A stretch of 64,000 nucleotides of DNA from Bog-473 sp963736525 (GTDB lineage Bacteria > Actinomycetota > Acidimicrobiia > Acidimicrobiales > RAAP-2), in NCBI GenBank assembly GCA_963736525.1, contig CAVTPF010000010.1:1-64000 (forward strand), read 5' to 3'. The translations under genes and the position numbers were made by a program. Numbering within the stretch: position 1 is the stretch's first letter; the number at the start of each line of letters is the position of its first letter. Shown piece after piece: positions 23,726 to 32,310 of the stretch. The notes beneath the pieces were generated by a model, which worked only from the letters and a program-made list of their open reading frames with translations, had not been told where the DNA came from and ran no database searches.

Positions 23726-24957
23726 CCGTGTGCCTCCAGGAGGTCGTGGAACGCCGTGTAGTTCCCGATGACGTCCACGACCGCGCCGGTCCCGCCGGCC
23801 GCCCGCACCACGGCCTGCGCCGGGTCGGGCTCCGTGGTGTGCGCGACACCGGCATAGCGAAGCCGGACCGACAGGTCCCGGAAGCGGTCACCGGTCGCCA
23901 CAACGGTGCGACCCGTGAGGCGCTCGAACGGCACGTCCCACAACCAGCTGGGGTCGGCGCCGTCCGCCACCCGCGCGTTGATACTGACGACGAGTGGCGC
24001 AACCGATTCCGCCACCAGGTCGAGCAGCTCGTCCCACCCAGCCGGGTTCTTGGCCAGCATCAGCCGGGCCCGGACGTCACCGAAGTCACGCACGGTGAAG
24101 CGGCCCGCCACCTGGTCCACCTGCTCCATCGCCCCCAGCGCCGTGAACGCGTCGACGCCGCAGGCCTCGGCCGCCACCGCCGCCATGAGCGCGTTGGCCT
24201 GGTTGAACCGGCCGGGCAGCGCGAGCCGCAGGGACCGCCGCCGCCCGTCGGCCCAGATGACCTCCGGCTCGCCCACGGCCGAAGGCGCGAGCGTTGCCTC
24301 GGGGGCGGGCCGGGCGAAGCCACACGCCGCACACGACCAGGAGCCCTCGCCGAACTCGATGCGTCCTTCGCAGCAGGGACAGCCGACGGCATCGAGCTGC
24401 CAGCGCAGCCCGGCTCCGACCCAGTGCACGTCGCGCGCCGCGCCGGCACCCCAGGCCACCAACGGATCGTCGGCGTTGGCGACGACCCCGGTGTGCGGTG
24501 CCGCGGCGAGTGCAGCCCGCCAGCGACCGGCCACCATCCGCACCTCGTTCGTGCGGTCGAGCTGGTCACGTGACAGGTTCAGCAGGACCACAGCCGAGGC
24601 CCCCGTCGCCGTGAGCACGCGTGGGAGGTAGACCTCGTCCACCTCGAGGACGGCGCGCGGGGCGTCCGTCCCGGCGAGGGCGGCCACATGGCCCGGTGGC
24701 ATGTTCGAACCCGTCTCGTTGCTCACGACGGGATCGCCCGTGGCGCCCAGGCCCACCGTGAGCAAGCGCGTCGTCGTCGTCTTGCCGTTGGTGCCGGTGA
24801 CGAGCACGACCTGGCGCCCGGCACTCAGATGCTCGAGCAGCTTGGGATCGAGCCGGAGCCCGGCCCGCCCCCCGGCGACGGTGCCGTGGCCGCGGCCGAG
24901 ACGGCGCGACGCGGCGTTGACGGCACGGGTCGCCGCGCTGGCGAGCTGTGCCCTCAC
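23722..24957 (-). CDS. murT: Lipid II isoglutaminyl synthase, Mur ligase subunit MurT
   Basis: From the GTG at 24957 the product is 411 residues: N-terminal helix, Mur ligase P-loop VTGTNGKTTTTR (53-64), substrate-loop region SNETGSNMPPG, LNLSRDQLDR, a four-cysteine zinc ribbon inserted in the middle domain (CPCCEG and SCAACGF), and a DUF1727 C-terminal domain. MurT activates the D-Glu carboxyl with ATP for amidation by GatD-derived ammonia. The frame is open 77 codons upstream, but the GTG overlaps the acyltransferase stop by 4 nt (GTGA) and begins with the expected helix, so it is preferred. Confidence 0.93.
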   Translation of the reverse strand: MRAQLASAATRAVNAASRRLGRGHGTVAGGRAGLRLDPKLLEHLSAGRQVVLVTGTNGKTTTTRLLTVGLGATGDPVVSNETGSNMPPGHVAALAGTDAPRAVLEVDEVYLPRVLTATGASAVVLLNLSRDQLDRTNEVRMVAGRWRAALAAAPHTGVVANADDPLVAWGAGAARDVHWVGAGLRWQLDAVGCPCCEGRIEFGEGSWSCAACGFARPAPEATLAPSAVGEPEVIWADGRRRSLRLALPGRFNQANALMAAVAAEACGVDAFTALGAMEQVDQVAGRFTVRDFGDVRARLMLAKNPAGWDELLDLVAESVAPLVVSINARVADGADPSWLWDVPFERLTGRTVVATGDRFRDLSVRLRYAGVAHTTEPDPAQAVVRAAGGTGAVVDVIGNYTAFHDLLEAHG

Positions 24958-26330
24958 CGAGGGGGCTTGGTGCGCGCCAGTTCCTCCGCCGTCGGCTCGT
25001 GGCGCACGCGCGACTCCGCCGGGAGCAGCGCGCTGATGGCCCGCATGATCGCCTCGGTGTCCGCCTTGGCGTCGCCGAGCGACAACGGCACGGGCCTCCC
25101 CACCCGCACCGTGACCTTGGGAGGGTTGCGCACGAGGGTGAAGTCGGGCACCCGTGCCGACCGGGGCCACACCCTCTCCGTACCCCACAGTCCCACCGGG
25201 ATGACCGTCGCACCCGTGGTGGCGGCAAGGCGGGCCGTCCCCGTTTTTCCGTGCAGCACCGGGTCGAAGAAATCGTGACCGCGTGGGATCGTCCCCTGCG
25301 GGAGCACGACGACCACTTCCCCCGCCTTGAGCGCGGACTCCGCGCTGCGCAACGACTGGCCCGATGCGCTCTCGCGGTCGACCGAGATACCGCCGATCGC
25401 CCGCGCGATCATGCCGACGACCGGGGCGTCAAAGATCTCCTTCTTGCCGAGAAAGCGGACGGGTCGCCCGATCTCCCGGGCGACGAGGGCGAGGGCGGCG
25501 ACGTCGAAATAGCTCCGGTGGTTCGCAGCCAGGAGGACCGGGCCCCGCACGGGAACGTTCTCGATGCCCGAGATGTCGAAGCGCGCGTAGGGAAAGGACA
25601 GCTTGCGCACGAACGGGCGGAGCATGTGGTACGGCTCGAGCCCTACGACGTTCGGGACACCCGGGGGCCGGTCCCAATGCTCGACGGGCCAGCGCCGCGC
25701 GGTCGCCACGACGGTGAGCGAGGGGTCCGGGTTGACCGCATGCGGCATGCCCACGCTCGACAGCAACGGCACGTCGAAGACACTGTCGCTGCAGGCGTGG
25801 CAGTCGGCGAGGTCGATGCTCTGGTCGTCGGCCCACTGGCGCACGGCCCGCAGCTTGCCCGTCCCCCACACGAATCCCTCATAGAGGCGCCCGGTGTAGC
25901 GACCCTCGCTGATCTCGTAGGCGGTGGCGATGAGATCGTCGAAGCCGAAGGCCTCCGCAAACGGGGCGATCATGTCGACGGGCGTCGTCGTCGTGAGAAC
26001 GAGGCGGTGCCCCTCGGCGCGGAACTCAGCCAGGCGCTGCGGGGCGAACGGGGCGACCAGCTCGCTCAGTGCCACCACGGCCCTGCGCCCGGCCGCCTGT
26101 ACCTGGTCCTGGCGCCAGCCGCGGGCAACCCGGGCGGCGGCCCGCACGAGGCCCATGGAGAGCAGGTTCTCGCCGAAGCGGTCGTTGACGGCATAGAGGA
26201 CCTTGTCCCCCGGCAGGGCGCGACCCTCCGGGAGGACGCCCTCTTTCACCAGGGCCTGGTTCAGGACCTGCCCCGAAGCACGGCACAGCAGAGTGCGGTC
26301 GAGATCGATGAAGACAGCGCTGGTCGCCAC
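24954..26330 (-). CDS. HAD-IB hydrolase fused to a PlsC acyltransferase
   Basis: A 458-residue bifunctional-looking protein. The N-terminal half is a HAD-IB domain with Asp9/Asp11 in FIDLDRTLL, TTTTPVDMI, and motif IV SDSVFDVPLL. The C-terminal half is PlsC: NHRSYFDV near residue 275, the FLGKKEIF segment, VVVLPQGTIPRG and VIPVGLWGT. Mycobacterial PlsC fusion proteins share this order. It probably acylates lysophosphatidate and perhaps dephosphorylates a lipid intermediate. First gene of a minus-strand operon with murT, gatD and yccF, linking membrane and wall synthesis. Confidence 0.88.
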   Translation of the reverse strand: MATSAVFIDLDRTLLCRASGQVLNQALVKEGVLPEGRALPGDKVLYAVNDRFGENLLSMGLVRAAARVARGWRQDQVQAAGRRAVVALSELVAPFAPQRLAEFRAEGHRLVLTTTTPVDMIAPFAEAFGFDDLIATAYEISEGRYTGRLYEGFVWGTGKLRAVRQWADDQSIDLADCHACSDSVFDVPLLSSVGMPHAVNPDPSLTVVATARRWPVEHWDRPPGVPNVVGLEPYHMLRPFVRKLSFPYARFDISGIENVPVRGPVLLAANHRSYFDVAALALVAREIGRPVRFLGKKEIFDAPVVGMIARAIGGISVDRESASGQSLRSAESALKAGEVVVVLPQGTIPRGHDFFDPVLHGKTGTARLAATTGATVIPVGLWGTERVWPRSARVPDFTLVRNPPKVTVRVGRPVPLSLGDAKADTEAIMRAISALLPAESRVRHEPTAEELARTKPPR

Positions 26331-26405
26331 GGCTACGCAGCCTAAAGCAGTTCGTTCGCCCCACCGGGGCTGCCCGGCGGGCCTCCGACCGGGGCCCGGA
26401 ATTAG

Positions 26406-26443
26406 GAGAAGGGATCGCCGGGGGGGGAGGGCGATCCCTTCTC
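26406..26443. promoter_or_regulatory. Strong 14-bp hairpin in a divergent intergenic region
   Basis: GAGAAGGGATCGCC (26406-26419) pairs perfectly with GGCGATCCCTTCTC (26430-26443) around a 10-nt G-rich loop. No T-run follows on either strand. It lies between divergent starts, 76 nt from the acyltransferase ATG, so on the minus strand it would fall in the 5' leader or promoter of the acyltransferase-murT-gatD operon. Could be an RNA leader structure or an isolated terminator. Confidence 0.6.
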
Positions 26444-26547
26444 AAGACTCACCAGGGCAGGAGGGGGGGCTTCCAATTCCCTGTGGTCTGGCAACCATTG
26501 TGGCGGCACATCGGCAATCAGTCAAGCAGCTTTAGGAGATACTTGCT

Positions 26548-26562
26548 ATCAGTTATACTGAT
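26548..26562. promoter_or_regulatory. Probable LysR-type operator and promoter region
   Basis: ATCAGTtatACTGAT is a perfect inverted repeat inside an AT-rich island (about 26535-26575) that stands out from the high-GC surroundings, 43 nt upstream of the LysR GTG. It fits the T-N11-A form of LysR sites and suggests autoregulation. Confidence 0.6.
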
Positions 26563-26605
26563 GATAGTTGCAACTCCGGCAAGCACTTCTGGAAGGGGCC
26601 AGCGC

Positions 26606-27514
26606 GTGGAGCTGAAACATCTGCAAGCGCTCTTGGGCATCGCCGACACCGGGAGCTTCTCGGCCGCAGCCGCCTCCATCGGCACGGTGCAGTCCAACGT
26701 CTCGGCCCATGTGGCCCGACTGGAGCGGGAACTCGATGTCCAGCTGGTCGACCGGGCGTCGGGGCGTCTCACCGAAGAGGGCGACGTCGTGATCGCGCGC
26801 GCACGCCGAGTGATGAACGAGCTGGAGGCGATGGTGGCCGACGTGACGGCGCTGCGCACAGAGGTCGTCGGTACGGTGCGCCTCGGCATGATCGGCACGA
26901 CGGGTCGGTGGCTGGTACCCCAGCTCTTCGACCTGCTGCGGGTGCGACACCCCCACGTCCACCTGAACGTGGCCGAGGGCTCGAGCATGCAACTGGAGCA
27001 GCAGCTGGCCTCCGGCCAGCTCGATCTCGCCGTGGTCACCTTCCCGCTCAGCGGGGACGAGATTCTGGCGGCCCAGCTGTTCGACGAGGACCTCGTGGCC
27101 GTCCTGCCGCCGGACCACCCCTGGCGGGACCAACCCGCCCTCCCGCTGGAACGGCTTTCCGAGCTGGAGCTCCTGCTGCCCGCCCCCGGCACGGCGTTGC
27201 GAGCCGAGATCGACAGCGCCACTGGTCCAGCCCGGGTCACCCTGCGACCGGCCATGGAGCTCGACGGCGTCCGCCTGATCGCGTCGCTGGCCTTCGACGG
27301 CTACGGGGCGGCGATCCTGCCCGCCACGGCGGTGCCGGGCAACCTGCGCGGCCGCTTCTCGGTGCTGCCGGTCGAGGGCCTCCCGCGGCGGCGCGTCGGC
27401 GTGGCACAGCGTCGCCGCAGCCTGCCCTCCGCACCGGCGCGCGCCGTCATCGACGTGCTGGGTCTCGTCGTCAACGACGCGCTCTCCATGCCGGAGGGGA
27501 TCCACCCCACCTGA
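26606..27514 (+). CDS. LysR-family transcriptional regulator
   Basis: 302 residues with the N-terminal winged HTH (VELKHLQALLGIADTG..SAAAASIGTVQSNVSAHVARLE, residues 1-45 in outline) and a LysR substrate-binding domain of about 88-290 (GTVRLGMIGTTGRW, LDLAVVTFPLSGDE, VLPPDHPW, FDGYGAAILPAT). The GTG at 26606 has GGAAGGGG eight bases upstream and starts with the typical MELxxL pattern; frames extending to 26483 are rejected for that reason. Effector and target genes are not evident. A divergent target could be the acyltransferase-murT operon, 275 nt away, but the operator sits nearer its own gene. Confidence 0.9.
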   Translation: MELKHLQALLGIADTGSFSAAAASIGTVQSNVSAHVARLERELDVQLVDRASGRLTEEGDVVIARARRVMNELEAMVADVTALRTEVVGTVRLGMIGTTGRWLVPQLFDLLRVRHPHVHLNVAEGSSMQLEQQLASGQLDLAVVTFPLSGDEILAAQLFDEDLVAVLPPDHPWRDQPALPLERLSELELLLPAPGTALRAEIDSATGPARVTLRPAMELDGVRLIASLAFDGYGAAILPATAVPGNLRGRFSVLPVEGLPRRRVGVAQRRRSLPSAPARAVIDVLGLVVNDALSMPEGIHPT

Positions 27515-27535
27515 GCACGGACCGGCAGGGCCGGC

Positions 27536-28156
27536 TCATGGCGCCGGCTGGGGCTCTCGCCACATGGTCCAGATGGGCGGCCCGCTGCCCGGTAGTTCCA
27601 CCTCCTTGACGACCTCGAAGCCGTGGCGCCGGTAGAAGGGCACGTTGCGCTCCTTGGACGACTCGAGATAGCAGGGAAGTCCCTCCCGGTCGCAGTGCTC
27701 GAGGACCGGCCGCATGAGCGCCCCTCCGATGCCCCTCCCCTGCTGGCCGACGGCGGTACCCAGGCTGGCCAGGTACCAGTGGGGCTCGTGCGGGTGCATG
27801 GCCTCCATGGTGCTCAACAAGCGCAACGTGGTGGTCAGGTTGGCGGCGACGTAGGGAAGCACCGGCATCAGGGTGACCATCCCCCGGACCCCGCTCAGCA
27901 GTGGTTTCCCCGCGGGAGCCCAGATGGCACTGCCCGCATAGCCGTCGGTCGTGTAGCAACCGCCGAACGGGAGGTAGTCGGCCCGCATCTGGGTACGGAA
28001 GAAGGCGCGCAGACCGGTCTCGCGGCGCGCGTCGTTCCGGAAGATGTGGGTCGCCACGGGGTCATCCAGGAAGGTCGTGGCCAGCTGCGCCGCCATGGCG
28101 TCGACGTCTTGCGACCTGGCTCGACGGATGACGGGCAGGGCAGGTTCGGGAACCAT
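27536..28156 (-). CDS. GNAT-family N-acetyltransferase
   Basis: A 206-residue GNAT protein: N-terminal IRRARSQDVDAMAAQLA, a strand/helix segment with WYLASLGT, acetyl-CoA motif A as VGQQGRGIGGALM, then CYLESSKERNVPFYRRHGFEVV, the usual motif B ending. It transfers an acetyl group to an unidentified amine. A membrane-like stretch in the middle (RGMVTLMPVLPYVAANLTTT) is common in this actinobacterial GNAT subgroup. It converges with the LysR gene. Confidence 0.88.
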   Translation of the reverse strand: MVPEPALPVIRRARSQDVDAMAAQLATTFLDDPVATHIFRNDARRETGLRAFFRTQMRADYLPFGGCYTTDGYAGSAIWAPAGKPLLSGVRGMVTLMPVLPYVAANLTTTLRLLSTMEAMHPHEPHWYLASLGTAVGQQGRGIGGALMRPVLEHCDREGLPCYLESSKERNVPFYRRHGFEVVKEVELPGSGPPIWTMWREPQPAP

Positions 28157-28324
28157 GGCGGCGTCGATGGTGGCAGAGGTCCCGGCCCCGGCGCCACCCC
28201 CCGATGCCGTTTAGACCCCGGATGTGCCCTGCGTCGGGCGCGCCCCGCGTGCGTTAGCGTCCGTGCTCATCATGCGCCACGTTCCTCGCTGCCCGCTCCC
28301 GGCTCGCCCCGCCCCCGTGACCGC

Positions 28325-29314
28325 GTGGTGAGGATCGGCATCCTGGGAGCGGCCCGGATCGCACCCACCGCGTTGGTCAAGCCCGCCCGTCGGACGGGGC
28401 GCGCGGAGGTGGTGGCGGTGGCCGCCCGCGACCGCACCAAGGCGGAGGAATTCGCACGCAAGCAGGGAATTCCGCGGGTGCTCGGCGGCTATGCCGAATT
28501 GGTCAACGACCCCGACATCGATGCCGTCTACAACCCCCTCCCCAACGGGCTCCACGGGCACTGGACGATCGCCGCGTTGAAGGCAGGGAAACACGTCCTG
28601 TGCGAGAAGCCCTTCACCGCCAATGCGGACGAGGCGCGGGCGGTGGCCGAGGCGAACAACGGCAACCAAGGTGTGGTGGTGATGGAGGCCTTCCACTACC
28701 AGTACCACCCGTTCGCCAAGCGCCTGGTGGAGATCGTGCGCTCCGGTGAGCTCGGCATCGTCAGGAACATCGACGTGTCCTTCTCGGCCCCGCTGTGGAA
28801 GAGGGGTGACATCCGGTACCAGCTGGCGCTCGCCGGTGGGGCGACGATGGACATGGGTTGCTACCCCATCAGCCTCCTGCGTCTCCTCGCGCCCGGGCCC
28901 CGGGTCACGAGCGCCGAGGCCAAGCTGTCCTCCCCGGGCGTCGACCGGGCAATGGACGCCCATTTCTCCCTGCCCGACGGCGGAAGGGCGCACATCGGGT
29001 GCTCCATGTTCTCGTCGTCGGTGTTGCGCCTCCACGCCGAGGTGACCGGGGACAACGGCAAGATCTCGGCCTTCAACCCCTTCAGCCCCCAGCACGGCCA
29101 CCGCATGAAGGTCACCACGTCCCTCGGCACCCGCAAGGAGCGTTTCAGCCGCAAGCCCACCTACGACTTCCAACTCGAGGCGTTCGCGGCGGCCATCGAA
29201 GACGGCGCGTCCTTCCCGACGACGGCGACCGACGCCATCCGTACGATGGAGCTCATCGACGCCATCTACGCCGCCGCCGGGCTCCCGTTGCGCCAACCGA
29301 CCCCCGTCGACTGA
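28325..29314 (+). CDS. Gfo/Idh/MocA-family NAD(P)-dependent oxidoreductase
   Basis: 329 residues with the Rossmann start VRIGILGAARIAPTAL, the linker YNPLPNGLHGHW, the catalytic lysine motif CEKPFTANADEA, and the C-terminal domain (EAFHYQYHPF, GGATMDMGCYPI, where the histidine/cysteine region lines the sugar site). Members oxidise or reduce sugars, inositols or dihydrodiols. Two adjacent GTG codons (28325, 28328) can serve as start. Its stop shares a base with the tldD ATG (TGATG), an uncommon association. Confidence 0.9.
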   Translation: MVRIGILGAARIAPTALVKPARRTGRAEVVAVAARDRTKAEEFARKQGIPRVLGGYAELVNDPDIDAVYNPLPNGLHGHWTIAALKAGKHVLCEKPFTANADEARAVAEANNGNQGVVVMEAFHYQYHPFAKRLVEIVRSGELGIVRNIDVSFSAPLWKRGDIRYQLALAGGATMDMGCYPISLLRLLAPGPRVTSAEAKLSSPGVDRAMDAHFSLPDGGRAHIGCSMFSSSVLRLHAEVTGDNGKISAFNPFSPQHGHRMKVTTSLGTRKERFSRKPTYDFQLEAFAAAIEDGASFPTTATDAIRTMELIDAIYAAAGLPLRQPTPVD

Positions 29315-30807
29315 TGCCGCTCGCCGCCGACGAACTCTCGGCGCTGACCGACGCCGCGCTCGGGGCGGCCACGGGTTGTGCAGCGGCAGAGGTCCGGGTC
29401 GAGCGCATCCGCAGTCAGACCGTCCGCCTTCACGACGCGCGCCCCGAGACGACCGCGGACGACACCGAGTTCGGCATGGGCGTTCGCGTGGTCCTCGACG
29501 GCGCGGTCGGATTCGCCGCAACGGTCGACGTCCGGCCAGAGGAGGCGGCCAGCCTCGTGCGGCGGGCCATGGACATGGCCAGGGTCACCAGCAGGGCGGG
29601 TGGCGGGCGCGTCGAGCTCGCACCCGAACCGCCCCACGGCGACGTGACGTGGTCGAGTGCGTTCGACATCGATCCCTCGACCGTGCCGATGGCCGACAAG
29701 ATCGCCCTCCTGGCCGAGTGGAGCACGCGGCTGGGCGACCATGGCGCCGTGTCACACACCAGCGCCGCGCTGCTGGCCGTGTCCGAGCACACCTACCTGG
29801 CGGACCTGAACGGGACGCGGGCCACGCAGCACCGGGTCCGCCTGCAGACGCAGTTGGAGGCGCTGGCGCTCTCCGACGGGGGCTTCGAGACGATGCGCAC
29901 GCTGGCGCCGCCGGTGGGGCGAGGCTGGGAGTTCCTCACCGGTCCGACCTCGGCCGGCAACTGGGACTGGGATGCCGAGTTGGAGCAGCTGCCCGAACTG
30001 CTGGCGGAGAAGCTGCAGGCGCCCTCGGTAGAGGCCGGGACGTACGACCTCGTGGTCGACCCGTCGAACCTGTGGCTGACGATCCACGAGTCGATCGGGC
30101 ACGCCACCGAGCTCGACCGGGCCGTCGGTTACGAGGCTGCCTACGCGGGTACCTCGTTCGCGACGTTCGACCAGCTGGGCACCCTCGTCTACGGCTCCCC
30201 GGTCATGGACGTCACCGGGGACCGCACCGTGGAGCACGGCCTGGCCACCACCGGCGTCGACAGCGAGGGCGTGGCGAGCCAGTCGTTCGACCTCGTGCGC
30301 GACGGGATACTCGTGGGCTACCAGCTCGACCGCTCCATCGCCGCCGCCATGGGCTTCGAACGATCCAACGGCTGCGCGTTTGCCGACTCGCCGATGCACG
30401 TGCCGATGCAGCGCATGGCCAACGTCTCGTTGGGCCATGCGGGCGACGACGGTCCCAGCACCGAGGAGCTGATCGGCGCGGTGGACGAGGGGGTGTACGT
30501 CGTGGGCGACAAGAGCTGGTCGATCGACATGCAGCGCTACAACTTCCAGTTCACCGGTCAGCGCTTCTACCGGATACAGAACGGTCGGTTGGCCGGTCAG
30601 CTCAGGGACGTCGCGTACCAGGCGACCACCACGGACTTCTGGGGCGCCATGGAGGCCGTGGGTGGCGCGTCCACCTGGGTGCTGGGCGGTGCGTTCAACT
30701 GCGGCAAGGGCCAGCCCGGGCAGGTGGCACCGGTCTCGCACGGATGCCCGTCGGTGCTCGTGCGCGGGGTGCGGGTGCTCAACGCCCGCGCGGAGTCAGG
30801 ACGCTGA
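29314..30807 (+). CDS. tldD: TldD metalloprotease subunit
   Basis: 497 residues with the TldD zinc motif HESIGHATELDRA and downstream glycine-rich region (LVRDGILVGYQLDRS, SNGCAFAD, GAMEAVGG). TldD pairs with TldE to degrade unfolded peptides or mature leader peptides of modified natural products; TldD alone carries the catalytic zinc. The start shares its A with the previous stop. tldE follows 19 nt later. No precursor peptide or modification enzyme is visible nearby, so a general proteolytic role is the safest reading. Confidence 0.92.
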   Translation: MPLAADELSALTDAALGAATGCAAAEVRVERIRSQTVRLHDARPETTADDTEFGMGVRVVLDGAVGFAATVDVRPEEAASLVRRAMDMARVTSRAGGGRVELAPEPPHGDVTWSSAFDIDPSTVPMADKIALLAEWSTRLGDHGAVSHTSAALLAVSEHTYLADLNGTRATQHRVRLQTQLEALALSDGGFETMRTLAPPVGRGWEFLTGPTSAGNWDWDAELEQLPELLAEKLQAPSVEAGTYDLVVDPSNLWLTIHESIGHATELDRAVGYEAAYAGTSFATFDQLGTLVYGSPVMDVTGDRTVEHGLATTGVDSEGVASQSFDLVRDGILVGYQLDRSIAAAMGFERSNGCAFADSPMHVPMQRMANVSLGHAGDDGPSTEELIGAVDEGVYVVGDKSWSIDMQRYNFQFTGQRFYRIQNGRLAGQLRDVAYQATTTDFWGAMEAVGGASTWVLGGAFNCGKGQPGQVAPVSHGCPSVLVRGVRVLNARAESGR

Positions 30808-30826
30808 GCGTGGCCGGGACGCCGCG

Positions 30827-32215
30827 GTGATTCCCGCCCAGGAGCTCGTGGACGGAGGTCTGGCCGCAGCCGCGGCAGGCGGGGCGGACGGCTGCATCGT
30901 GCTGGTCGAGGAAAAGAGCCACGCCGACGTGCGCTTCGCGCTGAACACGACCACCACCAACGGTGTGCAGCGGGGGCGCTCGGTCAGCGTGATCGCGGTG
31001 GTGGGCGAATCGACGGGCAGCGCGCGACGGACCGGCGTCGTGGGCACCGACGGGGTGGCGGACATGGCGAAGGCGGCGCTCGCCGACGCACGCAGTGCGC
31101 CGCCCGCGGAGGACGCCGACGCCCTCGTCACGCCGGTGGAGGCGGAACAAGGGCGCGAGTTCGGGCTGCCCCCGGTGGAGACGGACGCCGCGGTGCTGGA
31201 GGAGGTGCTGTCGTCGCTGTCGGGCGCCTTCGGCCGCGCCCGCGCCCGCGACGCGGTCCTGGCGGGATTCGCGGAATTCGACGTGGCGACGCTCTACCTC
31301 GGGAGCTCCACCGGGCTGCGGCTGTCGTACGTGCAGCCGCAGGGGTCCGTGAACCTGGTCGGCCGCACCGCGGACGGATCAGGCTCGGCGTGGGTCGGGG
31401 TGCCCTCGATCGAGCCGTCCTTCGACGACATGGAGGAGGAGATCTGGCGCCGGTTGGACTGGGGGAAGCGTCAGATCTCGCTCGACCCGGGCCGCTACGA
31501 AGTCATCCTGCCGCCGTCGGGCGTCAGCGACATGATGGCGATGCTCGCGTTCTACGGCCTCGGTGGCCAGGACGCCGAGGACGGCCGCACCGTCTTCTCC
31601 CGGGAGGGTGGCGGGACCCGGCTCGGGGAGCCCATCGCGACCTTGCCCTTCACGCTCTACAGCGACCCGGCCGAAGCCGGCGTCGAGTGCACCCCGTTCG
31701 TGGCGACGCAGGCGAGCAGCTCGGAGGTCTCGGTCTTCGACAACGGGCTACCCCTCGGTCGCCTCGACTGGCTGCGCGAAGGGGTCCTGGCCCACCTCCG
31801 CTTCCACCGGGCCGGTGCCCGGAAGTCCGGCGTGGAGGTGGCGCCCTACGAGGACAACCTGCTGCTCGGGTGCGGCGGAGCCAGCGGAGGATCGGTCGAC
31901 GACATGGTGGCCCGCACCGAACGTGGGCTCCTGCTCACGTGCCTCTGGTACATCCGCGAGGTCGACCCCGCCACGCTCCTGGTCACGGGGCTCACGCGCG
32001 ACGGCGTCTACGTGATTGAGGACGGCACTGTGGTGGGCGCCGCCAACAACTTCCGCTTCAACGAGAGCCCGGTCGACCTGCTGACCCGGGCCACCGAGGT
32101 CGGGACACCGGTGCGCTCGCTGGGACGTGAGTTCGGCGAGTACCTGAACCGGACCGTCATGCCGCCACTGCGCATCCCCGACTACAACATGAGCTCGGTG
32201 AGCCAGGCGAGCTGA
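30827..32215 (+). CDS. tldE: TldE/PmbA metalloprotease subunit
   Basis: 462 residues homologous to TldD but without the HExxxH motif, as in all TldE/PmbA proteins. Recognisable parts are FALNTTTTNGVQRGRSVSVI, the central IEPSFDDMEEEIWRRLDWG, and the C-terminal LREGVLAHLRFHR, MVARTERGLLLTCLWYIREVD (in part) and MPPLRIPDYNMSS. It completes the TldD-TldE heterodimer. The GTG at 30827 is chosen from the onset of similarity. A bidirectional terminator follows. Confidence 0.9.
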   Translation: MIPAQELVDGGLAAAAAGGADGCIVLVEEKSHADVRFALNTTTTNGVQRGRSVSVIAVVGESTGSARRTGVVGTDGVADMAKAALADARSAPPAEDADALVTPVEAEQGREFGLPPVETDAAVLEEVLSSLSGAFGRARARDAVLAGFAEFDVATLYLGSSTGLRLSYVQPQGSVNLVGRTADGSGSAWVGVPSIEPSFDDMEEEIWRRLDWGKRQISLDPGRYEVILPPSGVSDMMAMLAFYGLGGQDAEDGRTVFSREGGGTRLGEPIATLPFTLYSDPAEAGVECTPFVATQASSSEVSVFDNGLPLGRLDWLREGVLAHLRFHRAGARKSGVEVAPYEDNLLLGCGGASGGSVDDMVARTERGLLLTCLWYIREVDPATLLVTGLTRDGVYVIEDGTVVGAANNFRFNESPVDLLTRATEVGTPVRSLGREFGEYLNRTVMPPLRIPDYNMSSVSQAS

Positions 32216-32279
32216 GCCCGCGTCCGACAAGCGCCGTGTCCGGAAGAGCGCCGTGTCCTGATGGCGCTGTGACCTGATG

Positions 32280-32310
32280 GGCCCGCCGCCGTCAACAGGG
32301 GCGGCGGGCC
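32280..32310. terminator. Bidirectional terminator hairpin
   Basis: GGCCCGCCGCC (32280-32290) pairs perfectly with GGCGGCGGGCC (32300-32310) around a 9-nt loop. It lies between the convergent tldE and methyltransferase genes and overlaps the last codons of the latter. No T-run. Confidence 0.6.

Noticed and set aside
28325..32215. Ribosomal peptide (microcin-like) biosynthesis locus around tldD-tldE
   Set aside because: No precursor peptide, radical SAM enzyme, cyclodehydratase or export gene is visible nearby.
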